Below, in pieces: positions 1-7,024 of a stretch of DNA of 10,083 nt. A program made the translations under genes and the position numbers. The DNA comes from Pseudomonadota bacterium (GTDB lineage Bacteria > BMS3Abin14). The DNA is taken from the NCBI GenBank assembly GCA_003229755.1, contig QIFJ01000195.1, positions 1 to 10,083 of the forward strand. The letters run 5' to 3'. The notes beneath the pieces were generated by a model. It did not search any database. It had not been told where the DNA came from and saw only the letters and a list, made by a program, of their open reading frames with translations. Position 1 is the stretch's first letter. Each line of letters begins with the position of its first letter.

Positions 1-170
1 CAAGAGTGATAGGACCTGAGCTTTCAAGGGAACTGGTGCAAACCTTCCTGGCGGCGCAGTTTACCCCGGAGGAACGACATCTCAGACGCCTGAAAAAAGT
101 TATGGCAATGGATACGAAGTATCGGGGATTCAGGAAAGAGGAAAAAGGAAAAAGGAAAGAGGGAAATTGA
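1..170 (+). CDS. rpiB: Ribose-5-phosphate isomerase B, C-terminal end (partial)
   Basis: The open frame entering from the left edge (codons from base 3, stop TGA at 168-170) encodes the C-terminal part of an RpiB/LacAB-family sugar-phosphate isomerase. The segment beginning RVIGPELSRELVQTFL and then RHLRRLKKV matches the family's terminal helix region, usually ARVIG-x-ELA...FL...F...RH-x-RRV-x-KI. RpiB interconverts ribose 5-phosphate and ribulose 5-phosphate in the cytosol (family knowledge). The usual family end lies near the residues VMAMD at about 99-113. The further 18 or so residues, rich in Lys, Glu and Arg, are encoded by a repeat (7-bp units at 132-166), so the tail looks like a repeat-driven extension with no conserved function. 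The neighbour downstream, tal-pgi, belongs to the same pentose phosphate pathway. The start lies outside the window. Confidence 0.82.
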   Translation, partial: RVIGPELSRELVQTFLAAQFTPEERHLRRLKKVMAMDTKYRGFRKEEKGKRKEGN

Positions 171-182
171 TACGTATCGGGG
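111..182. repeat. Pair of near-identical palindromic repeats flanking a heptamer array
   Basis: GATACGAAGTATCGGGG at 111-127 is repeated as GATACGTATCGGGG at 169-182. The second copy contains the perfect 10-bp palindrome GATACGTATC; the first has the same arms around a 3-bp spacer. They bracket the 7-bp purine array at 132-166. The TGA stop of rpiB (168-170) uses the first bases of the second copy. The arrangement looks like duplication around, or insertion of, a small repeat cassette. No known element was recognised. Confidence 0.6.
132..166. repeat. Five tandem 7-bp units, consensus AGGAAAR
   Basis: Units are AGGAAAG (132-138), AGGAAAA (139-145), AGGAAAA (146-152), AGGAAAG (153-159) and AGGGAAA (160-166). 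All bases are purines on the + strand. The array is translated as the Lys/Glu/Arg-rich tail of the preceding rpiB gene. It is a microsatellite-like array with the same 7-bp period as the arrays at 321-348 and 10036-10070, but a different unit sequence. Confidence 0.8.
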
Positions 183-267
183 TAACGGTGTGCCGGCGTC
201 TGGGGGTGCGGGGGTAATATTGCATCTGTTAAAGGAGACAAGAGCCTTTAACGCAGAGGGCCGCTGG

Positions 268-283
268 CCGCCCATTTGGGCGG
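268..283. other. Short perfect hairpin, stem CCGCCC/GGGCGG
   Basis: CCGCCC (268-273) pairs with GGGCGG (278-283) across the loop ATTT; the outer loop bases can also pair as A-T. It lies about 100 bp after the rpiB stop. No U-run follows on the + strand, and on the minus strand the following bases are likewise not U-rich, so this is not a convincing intrinsic terminator. Confidence 0.35.
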
Positions 284-320
284 ATCGCAGGGGGCCGCAG
301 GGCAAGGTTTGGGTTTACTA

Positions 321-348
321 GAAACTAGAAACCAGAAACCAGAAACTC
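321..348. repeat. Four tandem 7-bp units, consensus GAAACYA
   Basis: Units are GAAACTA (321-327), GAAACCA (328-334), GAAACCA (335-341) and GAAACTC (342-348). The same unit family occurs in reverse orientation at 10036-10070 at the other end of the window. In both places the array ends with the variant GAAACTC when read in the same sense. It is intergenic and about 90 bp upstream of the tal-pgi start. It has no spacers, so it is not a CRISPR array. Confidence 0.85.
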
Positions 349-439
349 CAGCCGTAGGCTGTAGGGGGTTGCGAAGGCGAAGGGGCATTTGCCGGAACCC
401 GCTTATTGTATATTGACCACTACCGAATTGGGAGATGAT

Positions 440-3234
440 ATGAAGATGGAAAAATAAAAAAGACCGCAGAGCTGGGCCAGTCGATCTGGCTGGATTATAT
501 TCGCAGGTTTTTCATCACCTCCGGTGAGTTGCAGGCATTGGTTGACAGGGGTCTGGGGGGAGTCACATCCAACCCCACTATCTTCGAAAAAGCTATAACC
601 GGCAGTTCCGACTACGACAACGACCTCGTCCGATTCACGGTAGAGGGTAAATCGGATGAGGAAACCTACGACGAGCTCACCCGAACAGATATCGCGATGG
701 CGGCGGATATTTTAAGCACTGTTTACAGAAAGACCCACGGCGCGGACGGCTTTGTGAGCCTTGAAGTCAACCCGCTTTTTGCCAGGGATACGGAAAGCAC
801 TATTGATGAAGCCAGGCGCCTTTTCCGGGCTCTGGGCCGTCCAAATATCATGATCAAGATCCCGGCAACTCCTGAGGGTATCCCGGCCATCGAAACGCTC
901 ATCGGCGAGGGCATTAACGTCAATGTCACACTGCTGTTCTCCATCAGCCTCTACGAGGAGGCCGCCAGAGCATATATCCAGGGGCTGAAGAAACTGGCGG
1001 AGGGAAGGGCGGATCTGAGAATGGTTGCCTCGGTTGCGTCATTCTTCGTGAGCAGGGTCGACACGGCGGTGGATAATGAACTTGAAAGGCTGGGCAGAAA
1101 AGATATCCAGGGCAGGGCGGCCATCGCCAATGCCAAGGCTGCATACGGCCTTTTCAGGGAGATATTTTCGGGACCCGAGTGGGAGACTTTGGCCGGCAGG
1201 GGCGCTAGAGTGCAGAGACCCCTCTGGGCAAGCACCGGGACCAAGAACCCCGCCTATCCGGATACCCTTTATGTGGATACTCTGATCGGTCCTGACACAG
1301 TCAACACACTTCCACCCTCTACCCTCCACGCTTTTGAAGAGCACGGCAACGCTGCATTATCTCTGGAAAAAGGCATCGATGAAGCCCGGTCGTTTCTGGA
1401 AACCCTCAGCAATGCAGGAGTGGATCTGGACAGGATAACAAGTGACCTGTTAGAAGACGGGATCGGCAAATTTGTTGACTCCTTTCAATCCCTCATGGCC
1501 GGGATCACGAAAAAAAGAGAGCTCCTTTCGGGAGACAGGAAAGTATATGCTGCCAGCCTGGGTGAGCACGAACCGGATGTCCATAAAACACTGGTCAGCC
1601 TTAAGGAAAACAGGATTATGACCAGGATCTGGGAGCACGACCACACTGTGTGGAAACCGGAACCGGAAGAAATCACCAACCGTCTCGGATGGCTCAACAG
1701 CCCCGAGAACATGACGGGCGTAGTGCCACAGATCATCAAGTTCGCCGATGATGTGAGGAAAGCAGGTTTTAAACAAGCCGTTCTTCTGGGAATGGGAGGT
1801 TCCAGCCTCGCCCCGGACCTGTTTGCAAGAGTTTTCGGTACAGCCGACGGTCACCTGCGGCTTCACGTCCTTGACAGTACCGATCCTGACGCTGTGAGTG
1901 AACTGACGGACGCTGTAGATCCCGAAGAGACCCTGTTCATTGTCGCCACGAAATCGGGGACAACAACTGAGACCCTTTCCTTTTTCAAACACTTTTTCAA
2001 TATTACTTCAGAGGTCGCAGGAAGGTCAAAAGCCGGCAGTCACTTCATCGCCATCACCGATCCCGCAAGCCCCCTCGTGGATCTTGCGGACAAGCATTCC
2101 TTCAGGGAGGTATTCGTTAACGATCCCGATATCGGGGGCCGGTATTCGGCTCTTTCATATTTCGGTCTGGTACCGGCAGCCCTTACCGGAGTGGATATTG
2201 CCCAACTCCTTGATCGCGCCTCTACCGTTGCGTGTAACTGCGAACCGGAAAACTGCCCGGTAAATGGCGATAACTCCGGATCGTTGCTGGGAGCCGCGAT
2301 GGGCACACTGGCCCTTTCGGGCCGGGACAAGCTCACTCTGATCACTTCACCCCCCATAGAGGCCTTCGGGGCATGGGCCGAGCAGCTCCTTGCCGAGAGC
2401 ACGGGAAAGGAGGGCAAGGGAATATTACCCGTGGACGGGGAAACTCTTGCGAAGCCGGAAACATATGGCCCGGACCGTCTTTTCGTATACCTCAGGCTGG
2501 CTGGTGACCGTACTTACGACGATGCGGTCCAAAGTCTGAAGGACACCGGGCACCCCGTGATCCAGATCAATCTTGATGATCCATACGACCTTGGCGGCGA
2601 GTTTTTCCGCTGGGAAATAGCAACTGCTGTTGCAGGGCACGTGCTGGGGATAAATCCCTTTGACCAGCCCAACGTGGAATCGGCCAAGGATCAGACGCGG
2701 CAGATGCTTTCGGTCTACGGGAAGGATGGCGCTCTGCCGGACCGAAAACCCACCCTCAAAGAGGAAGGTATAACTGTCTTTTCCGACCTTAAGGTCAACA
2801 GCCTCTCTGAGGCGCTGAACCGTTTCCTTGACCAGGCAGGACCCGGAGATTATCTGTCCGTTCAGGCCTATATTAAACCATCTGAAGACGCATGGTCCCT
2901 GCTTCAGCTCATGCGCCTCAGGATCAGGGACAGGCTGGGTATTGCAACAACTCTCGGTTACGGTCCGCGCTTTTTACACTCCACCGGGCAGCTTCACAAG
3001 GGTGACAGCGGCAGGGGCCTGTTCATCCAGATAATATCACGGAACTCTGCTGATCTGCCCGTGCCTGACGAAGCCGGGAGCGGGAAATCCTCCATTACCT
3101 TTGGAGTGCTCAAAGCTGCCCAGGCAATGGGTGATCGCCAGGCTCTCCTGGACGTCGGTCGTAAAGTTATAAGCTTTGAACTGGGCGACGATATAATCGG
3201 CGGCATTAACAGGCTTAACAGACTTTTGCCGTGA
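440..3234 (+). CDS. tal-pgi: Bifunctional transaldolase / glucose-6-phosphate isomerase, frameshifted at the start
   Basis: The N-terminal third is a transaldolase. It has the VTSNPTIFEKAI motif and a Schiff-base lysine in IMIKIPAT (codon 856-858), and it transfers a dihydroxyacetone unit between sugar phosphates. The rest is a phosphoglucose isomerase: GMGGSS phosphate-site loop (1789-1806), ATKSGTTTET (1945-1974), GGRYS (2134-2148) and GYGPRFLHSTGQLHKG (2956-3003). About 930 residues fits the known Tal-Pgi fusion family. As written, the long frame has only a TTG at 529. The conserved transaldolase start ELGQSIWLDYIRR is encoded upstream, at 469-507, in the same frame, with no ATG, GTG or TTG before it. 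An ATG at 440 with a GGGAG ribosome site (430-434, 5-base spacer) lies one frame away. One extra A in the run 450-454 would join them to give MKMEKIKKTAELGQ. Product identity is very secure; the exact start is not. Confidence 0.92.
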
Positions 3235-4088
3235 CTTTTCAGTACTGGTACATGCTGCCCGTATCCATTCTTGTGGCCACCACCGCTATGGCGTCCGGGG
3301 TGGGAGGTGCGACCTTCTTCTCACCGATTTTCATCCTTCTTCTCGGCCTTCCTCCGGATGTTGCCATAGGCACCGCCCTTATCACTGAGGTTTTCGGCTT
3401 CGCGAGCGGCATATACGCCTATGCCACAAAAAAGCTTATCGACTACAAACTCGGCGTTACACTCCTCATGGCAACCATACCTATGGCCCTTGTCGGGTCA
3501 GTTGCCGCGGCGTATATTCCATCCCGGATCCTGAAGATCATACTTGGTGTGGGTCTTTTTGTGGTGGCCCTGAGCTTTCTGAGATCACCTGAGATCGAGG
3601 ACGTGAGCAGGATGGATAAAGCAATAGATGAAGCAAACCATGGCGGCAAGGACGAAGCCGTTATTAAAACAGCCGCGGGAGAGGTGATCCGGTACAAGGT
3701 ATGTAACCGCTACGAGGGGATGATGATAGCTGGTGTTGGAGGCCTCTTCGTAGGGTTGATCTCCACCGGCCTCGGAGAGCTTGACAGCTATTTTCTCCTT
3801 CAGCGATGCCGTGTTCCCAGCAAGGTCTCTGTTGCCACAAGCGTTTTCGTTGTAGCCTTCACAGCCCTTGCAGCCTCCGCAGGCCATTTCACAAGGTTTA
3901 TCAGTATCGGAGGATCTGTTCTCGAGACGGTATTTTCAATAGTGGTCTTTACTGTACCCGGTGTTGTCATCGGGGCCCAGTTAGGTTCGCTGGTGGCGAC
4001 GAGGATCTCCCAGAAAACCATGGAGAGATCCCTCGGCCTCCTGTTCATACTGGTGGCCGTCATTACACTTGGCGAGGCTCTGCTGTAA
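3231..4088 (+). CDS. TauE/SafE (TSUP) family membrane transporter, probable sulfite/organosulfur anion exporter
   Basis: This is an integral membrane protein of 285 residues with about eight hydrophobic segments in two halves. They are separated by a polar loop (about residues 118-160), which fits the two-repeat TSUP fold. Family-like features are the N-terminal GVGGATFFSPIF segment and the second-half segment VGLISTGLGELDSYFLL followed by VPSKVSVATSVFVVAFTAL. TSUP proteins move sulfite, sulfoacetate, taurine-derived or other small anions; the substrate cannot be read from this sequence. GTG at 3231 is chosen because GTGA overlaps the tal-pgi stop (TGA 3232-3234), indicating translational coupling; no clear Shine-Dalgarno sequence is seen. 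An ATG at codon 8 is an alternative start. The gene ends 8 bp from the convergent pilZ gene. A link to the sulfur/selenium genes farther downstream is possible but speculative. Confidence 0.85.
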   Translation: MTFQYWYMLPVSILVATTAMASGVGGATFFSPIFILLLGLPPDVAIGTALITEVFGFASGIYAYATKKLIDYKLGVTLLMATIPMALVGSVAAAYIPSRILKIILGVGLFVVALSFLRSPEIEDVSRMDKAIDEANHGGKDEAVIKTAAGEVIRYKVCNRYEGMMIAGVGGLFVGLISTGLGELDSYFLLQRCRVPSKVSVATSVFVVAFTALAASAGHFTRFISIGGSVLETVFSIVVFTVPGVVIGAQLGSLVATRISQKTMERSLGLLFILVAVITLGEALL

Positions 4089-4096
4089 ATACTGTC

Positions 4097-4462
4097 TTAT
4101 CTGGCAGTGTCGACCTGGCTCCTTACGAAACTGTCGATCAACTCCGCATCCTTCTTGTCCACTTCTACGAACTGGACACCCATCCCCGGGGGCGAGGTTC
4201 CCTGGTCGGCTGGCCTTTTCCATACAACCTCCCCCTTTACATTAAAGATGTTCGTGAAGGCAGGCAGGCTGAATCTGAGATCGATCCTTGTACCTATGTC
4301 CAGCGGGGAGAAGGTCTCGATGAACAGCCCTCCCCGGCTTACGTTGAGCATGTAGTCTGAGGCGAAATCCGCCCCGTGGCCGTAGAACACTTCAACGCGA
4401 ACAGGAACTCTGGGATGTTGCCTCCTGCCCGGCCCGGAAGTATTCTTCCCGTCAGTGGTCAT
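4097..4462 (-). CDS. PilZ domain protein (TIGR02266-like), probable cyclic-di-GMP binder
   Basis: A 121-residue single-domain protein. The N-terminal RRQHPR gives the RxxxR motif and NVSRGG gives the (D/N)xSxxG motif, the two c-di-GMP contact motifs of PilZ domains. Further along are VKGEVVWK and PGMGVQF, typical of the small PilZ paralogues common in Myxococcus and other deltaproteobacteria. Such proteins usually act as cytosolic c-di-GMP receptors in motility or surface behaviour; the partner is unknown here. The ATG at 4462 is preferred because AGGGGAGG lies upstream on the minus strand (4482-4475), although the 12-base spacing is long. A GTG at 4495 would add 11 residues but has no ribosome site. 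It is the only minus-strand gene in the window, convergent with the TSUP gene and divergent from glk, so it is probably an independent unit. Confidence 0.88.
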   Translation of the reverse strand: MTTDGKNTSGPGRRQHPRVPVRVEVFYGHGADFASDYMLNVSRGGLFIETFSPLDIGTRIDLRFSLPAFTNIFNVKGEVVWKRPADQGTSPPGMGVQFVEVDKKDAELIDSFVRSQVDTAR

Positions 4463-4660
4463 TTGGATTGTTTTCCTCCCCTGGCGCGCACCCACTAATT
4501 GTTGAAGAAAATATCATCAGCGCAGGAAACCTTCAAGTGCAATATGCGCTGGATCAATCAATCCTGGTTACTTAAAGAAAGCCCGATTGTCCAACCGGAA
4601 GCAGGCTCAGATCTCTCTGTATGCTATTATTAACATAGAAAGCGAATGTTTCGGCAGTAA

Positions 4661-4683
4661 GTCAGGTCGGTTGGGGTCAGGTC
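4661..4683. repeat. Direct repeat GTCAGGTC, 15-bp period
   Basis: GTCAGGTC occurs at 4661-4668 and again at 4676-4683, so the two copies start 15 bp apart. The second lies in TTGGGGTCAGGTCCTG. It could be a tandem operator for glk. It could also be a remnant of the GGGGTCAGGTC-type termini often seen beside REP/IS200-like transposase genes in bacterial genomes; that resemblance is from memory. No transposase gene is present here. Confidence 0.35.
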
Positions 4684-4702
4684 CTGCCTTCTTACCTTTT
4701 CC

Positions 4703-4727
4703 TCATCTCACAGTAGAGACGAGATGA
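4703..4727. promoter_or_regulatory. 7-bp inverted repeat in the glk leader
   Basis: TCATCTC (4703-4709) is perfectly complementary to GAGATGA (4721-4727) across an 11-base loop, about 50 bp before the glk start. It could form an mRNA hairpin or be a protein-binding dyad. No U-run follows, so it is not a standard terminator. The function is unknown. Confidence 0.3.
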
Positions 4728-4777
4728 TCCCACCCACCTTACTCCGACCATGTCATAACTGGAGGTACTGAATTTAT

Positions 4778-5770
4778 ATGCTCCTGGCCGGCGATATTGG
4801 GGGTACGAAGACTATCCTTGCTCTTTTTTCACTCGATTCGGGAACATTGGATCCGTTGGAGGAGGCCTCATATCCCAGTTCCGAATATGGAAGCCTCGAG
4901 GAGATCGTGGCTGATTTTATCGGAACTGCTGGTTACAGCATCGGCAGGGCCAGTATCGGGATAGCGGGTCCGGTAAGCCAGGGCAGAGTGGCAACTACCA
5001 ACCTGCCATGGGACATAACCGAATCCGGCCTGGCGCGCACACTGAATATACCTGAAGTAAAATTCCTCAACGACTTGAAAGCGATCGCATACGCGGTTCC
5101 GCACCTTAAATCATCGGATCTCCACACATTAAACACAGGCGAGGGAAAAGATCACGAATCCCTTGCCGTAATAGCTCCCGGCACAGGTCTGGGCGAGGCG
5201 TTCCTCACCTGGAGTAACGACAGGTATCTCGCCCATCCGTCCGAAGGGGGCCATGCGGATTTCGCCCCCGCAACACCTGAAGAGAGAGAACTGCTGGGAT
5301 ATCTGCAGGAGCGATCCGATAGTGTAAGCGTCGAATCGGTCTGTTCCGGAAGAGGGATCCCGAATATATACAGTTTCTTTAAAGACACCGGCGGCTTTGA
5401 AGAGTCGGTCTGGCTGAAAGAATCCCTGGCCGACGTAACTGACCCCACTCCGGTAATTATTAATGCCGCAACAGACAAGGACAGGCGCTGCCTGTTGTGC
5501 AAGGCAACGCTGGAGATGTTCGTGTCGATCCTGGGATCGGAAGCCGGCAATCTGGCCCTGAAGGTTATGGCTACCGGGGGCGTATTCGTAGGCGGGGGTA
5601 TCCCCCCCAGGATAGTCCCGACCCTTGAGGCAGGCAGTTTCATGAAGGCCTTCACTGGAAAGGGGCGCATGCAGACAATTATGAAGAAGATCCCGGTTCA
5701 CGTGATCCTGAACCCGCGAACCGCGCTGATAGGCGCTGCATGCTATGGACTTGGGTTGGATAAGTGCTAG
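4778..5770 (+). CDS. glk: Glucokinase (ROK-unrelated Glk family)
   Basis: A 330-residue cytosolic sugar kinase that phosphorylates glucose to glucose 6-phosphate with ATP. The N-terminal GDIGGTK (residues 5-11) is the phosphate-binding loop of the actin/hexokinase fold. FLNDLKAIA places the catalytic Asp at residue 99, as in bacterial Glk proteins. APGTGLGEAF and EGGHADF provide the second phosphate site and glucose contacts, and the C-terminal ATGGVFVGGGI is the adenosine motif. The length fits Glk (about 320-330) and it appears intact. The ATG is preceded by GGAGGT (4761-4766) with an 11-base spacer. Its product is the substrate of the Pgi half of tal-pgi upstream, and its substrate could come from the glycosidase downstream. 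It begins the second + strand gene block after the divergent spacer. Confidence 0.93.
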   Translation: MLLAGDIGGTKTILALFSLDSGTLDPLEEASYPSSEYGSLEEIVADFIGTAGYSIGRASIGIAGPVSQGRVATTNLPWDITESGLARTLNIPEVKFLNDLKAIAYAVPHLKSSDLHTLNTGEGKDHESLAVIAPGTGLGEAFLTWSNDRYLAHPSEGGHADFAPATPEERELLGYLQERSDSVSVESVCSGRGIPNIYSFFKDTGGFEESVWLKESLADVTDPTPVIINAATDKDRRCLLCKATLEMFVSILGSEAGNLALKVMATGGVFVGGGIPPRIVPTLEAGSFMKAFTGKGRMQTIMKKIPVHVILNPRTALIGAACYGLGLDKC

Positions 5771-5858
5771 TTTCCATAAATGGGGTCGGAGCTCAGATAC
5801 GAAGTCATCAACTTCAGACTTTTGGTTTTGGTATTTAAAATTCCTCTGGATGTGACCT

Positions 5859-6995
5859 ATGTCAGGACACCTCATTCTCATTGGGGGCGGACACGCCCAT
5901 CTGACCACTATTTCACTGATCGACGAATTCGTTGCAAAGGGCCACCGCGTATCTGTGATCAGCCCGTCATCCCATCATTACTATTCCGGGATGTCACCCG
6001 GCGCCCTCAGCGGGACATACAGCTCCCAGGAGATCCGATTCAACATTCAAAAGATGGTCGAAGGCCGGGGGGGAACGTTTGTTTACGACAAGGTTATCGC
6101 CCTCGATCCTCGCAGAAATGAACTAATACTCGATTCAGGAGGTGAAATATCTTACGATATTGCCTCTTTCAATGTTGGAAGCAGAGTGTCCTCAGCAACT
6201 ATTTACGCCGACAGCAGGTCTGTTTTTCCCGTCAAACCCATCATCAATCTCATCCGGTCCAGGAAGGCTGTTGATCGTGTTCTCAAACAAGAGGGTGGAC
6301 AGCCCGTTATTACCGTGATCGGCGGCGGACCAGCCGGTGTCGAGATAACGGCAGCACTTGCAGCTCTGGCGGACAACGCTTCCTCACTGGCAGGTATCCG
6401 CATTATTACAGGCGGGAAGATCCTGGGTCCATATCCTGCCAGGGCCAGGGAACTTGTCATAGCCTCTTTGTCCAGAAGGGGCGTTCAAATTTCAGAAGAC
6501 ACTACAGTTAAACATATTGAAGGCAATAACATTGAACTTGAAGATGGAAACATCCTGTCCACAGATATCATATTCCTCGCGATGGGAGTAAAACCATCAC
6601 CTCTCTTTCTCAACACCCTCCTTCCAACAGGTGAAGACGGGGGCCTGCTGGTCAACTCCTTTCTTCAGAGCGTTGAATACGATAACATTTTTGGGGGCGG
6701 TGACTGTATTACCATTAAAGGCATGCCTCTCGACAGGGTCGGTGTCTATGCGGTCCGCCAGAACCCGGTCCTGAGGCATAATCTGCTTGCCGCCCTTGAG
6801 GGAACTCCACTTAACAAATTCGATCCCGGCCCCCGAAACTACCTCCAGCTCCTGAACATGGGTGACGGAACAGGGATATTCAGGAAAGGAAACTGGGTGT
6901 GGCAGGGAAAGCTTGCCTTCATCATCAAGGATCGTATCGACCGCAGGTTCATGAGGAAATTTCAGGTCTCGGGGGAACTGGATGAACCGGAATAA
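5859..6995 (+). CDS. SelD-associated pyridine nucleotide-disulfide family oxidoreductase (TIGR03169-like, NDH-2-like)
   Basis: A 378-residue flavoprotein with two dinucleotide-binding sites: LIGGGHAH (FAD, residues about 7-14) and VIGGGPAGVE (NAD(P), GGGPAG at 155-160). The FAD-ribityl motif GGGDC is at 279-283. The segment SSHHYYSGMSPGALSGTY and the C-terminal DRIDRRFMRKFQ are hallmarks of the family that occurs fused to, or beside, selenide water dikinase SelD (TIGR03169), a relative of type II NADH dehydrogenases. The only cysteine is in GGGDC, so it lacks the cysteine pair of sulfide:quinone oxidoreductases. The physiological substrate of this family is not established. The ATG has a weak ribosome site (GGA near 5848). 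The gene stops 29 bp before the rhodanese-ferritin gene, almost certainly in one transcript, and that partner appears to be a selenoprotein, which fits the family's selenium link. Confidence 0.85.
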   Translation: MSGHLILIGGGHAHLTTISLIDEFVAKGHRVSVISPSSHHYYSGMSPGALSGTYSSQEIRFNIQKMVEGRGGTFVYDKVIALDPRRNELILDSGGEISYDIASFNVGSRVSSATIYADSRSVFPVKPIINLIRSRKAVDRVLKQEGGQPVITVIGGGPAGVEITAALAALADNASSLAGIRIITGGKILGPYPARARELVIASLSRRGVQISEDTTVKHIEGNNIELEDGNILSTDIIFLAMGVKPSPLFLNTLLPTGEDGGLLVNSFLQSVEYDNIFGGGDCITIKGMPLDRVGVYAVRQNPVLRHNLLAALEGTPLNKFDPGPRNYLQLLNMGDGTGIFRKGNWVWQGKLAFIIKDRIDRRFMRKFQVSGELDEPE

Positions 6996-7024
6996 TGACC
7001 TGATACCCAAGACTGGAGAAAAGC

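Larger units (their letters stand above)
171..439. other. Non-coding spacer between rpiB and tal-pgi
   Basis: No plausible gene was seen on either strand in this 269-bp stretch. It contains the end of the palindromic repeat, a GC-rich segment with a short hairpin (268-283), and the GAAACYA heptamer array (321-348). An AT-rich stretch at 401-416 could hold a promoter for tal-pgi, but no well-spaced -35/-10 pair was found. The composition, with repeated purine-rich and GC-rich runs, resembles repeat-laden intergenic DNA more than a regulatory leader. Confidence 0.6.
4463..4777. other. Divergent intergenic spacer between pilZ and glk
   Basis: 315 bp with no credible gene on either strand. It should hold promoters for pilZ (leftward) and glk (rightward). 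An AT-rich patch near 4621-4640 (TATTAT at 4625-4630) is a weak -10 candidate without a matching -35. It contains the direct repeat GTCAGGTC at 4661-4668 and 4676-4683 and a 7-bp inverted repeat at 4703-4727. The glk ribosome site GGAGGT is at 4761-4766. Confidence 0.55.

Noticed and set aside
268..283. Intrinsic terminator for rpiB
   Set aside because: The stem is good, but no U-run follows and it lies about 100 bp beyond the stop.
321..348. Short tandem repeats as a CRISPR array
   Set aside because: Units are 7 bp, directly abutting, with no spacers.
389..414. Sigma-70 promoter TTGCCG ... TATATT upstream of tal-pgi
   Set aside because: The spacer is only 14 bases, too short for a confident call.
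1450..1992. Minus-strand open frame opposite tal-pgi
   Set aside because: It lies wholly within the conserved isomerase coding region, with no domain or ribosome site.
5801..5815. GAAGT/ACTTC hairpin between glk and the flavoprotein gene as a terminator
   Set aside because: The stem is only 5 bp, AT-leaning, and not followed by a continuous U-run.
5129..5908. Long minus-strand open frame opposite glk
   Set aside because: It mirrors the well-conserved glucokinase, has no recognisable domain, and is a codon-bias shadow.
5859..6995. Sulfide:quinone oxidoreductase
   Set aside because: It lacks the catalytic cysteines, having a single Cys in GGGDC, and the SSHHYYSGMSPG segment fits the SelD-associated family better.
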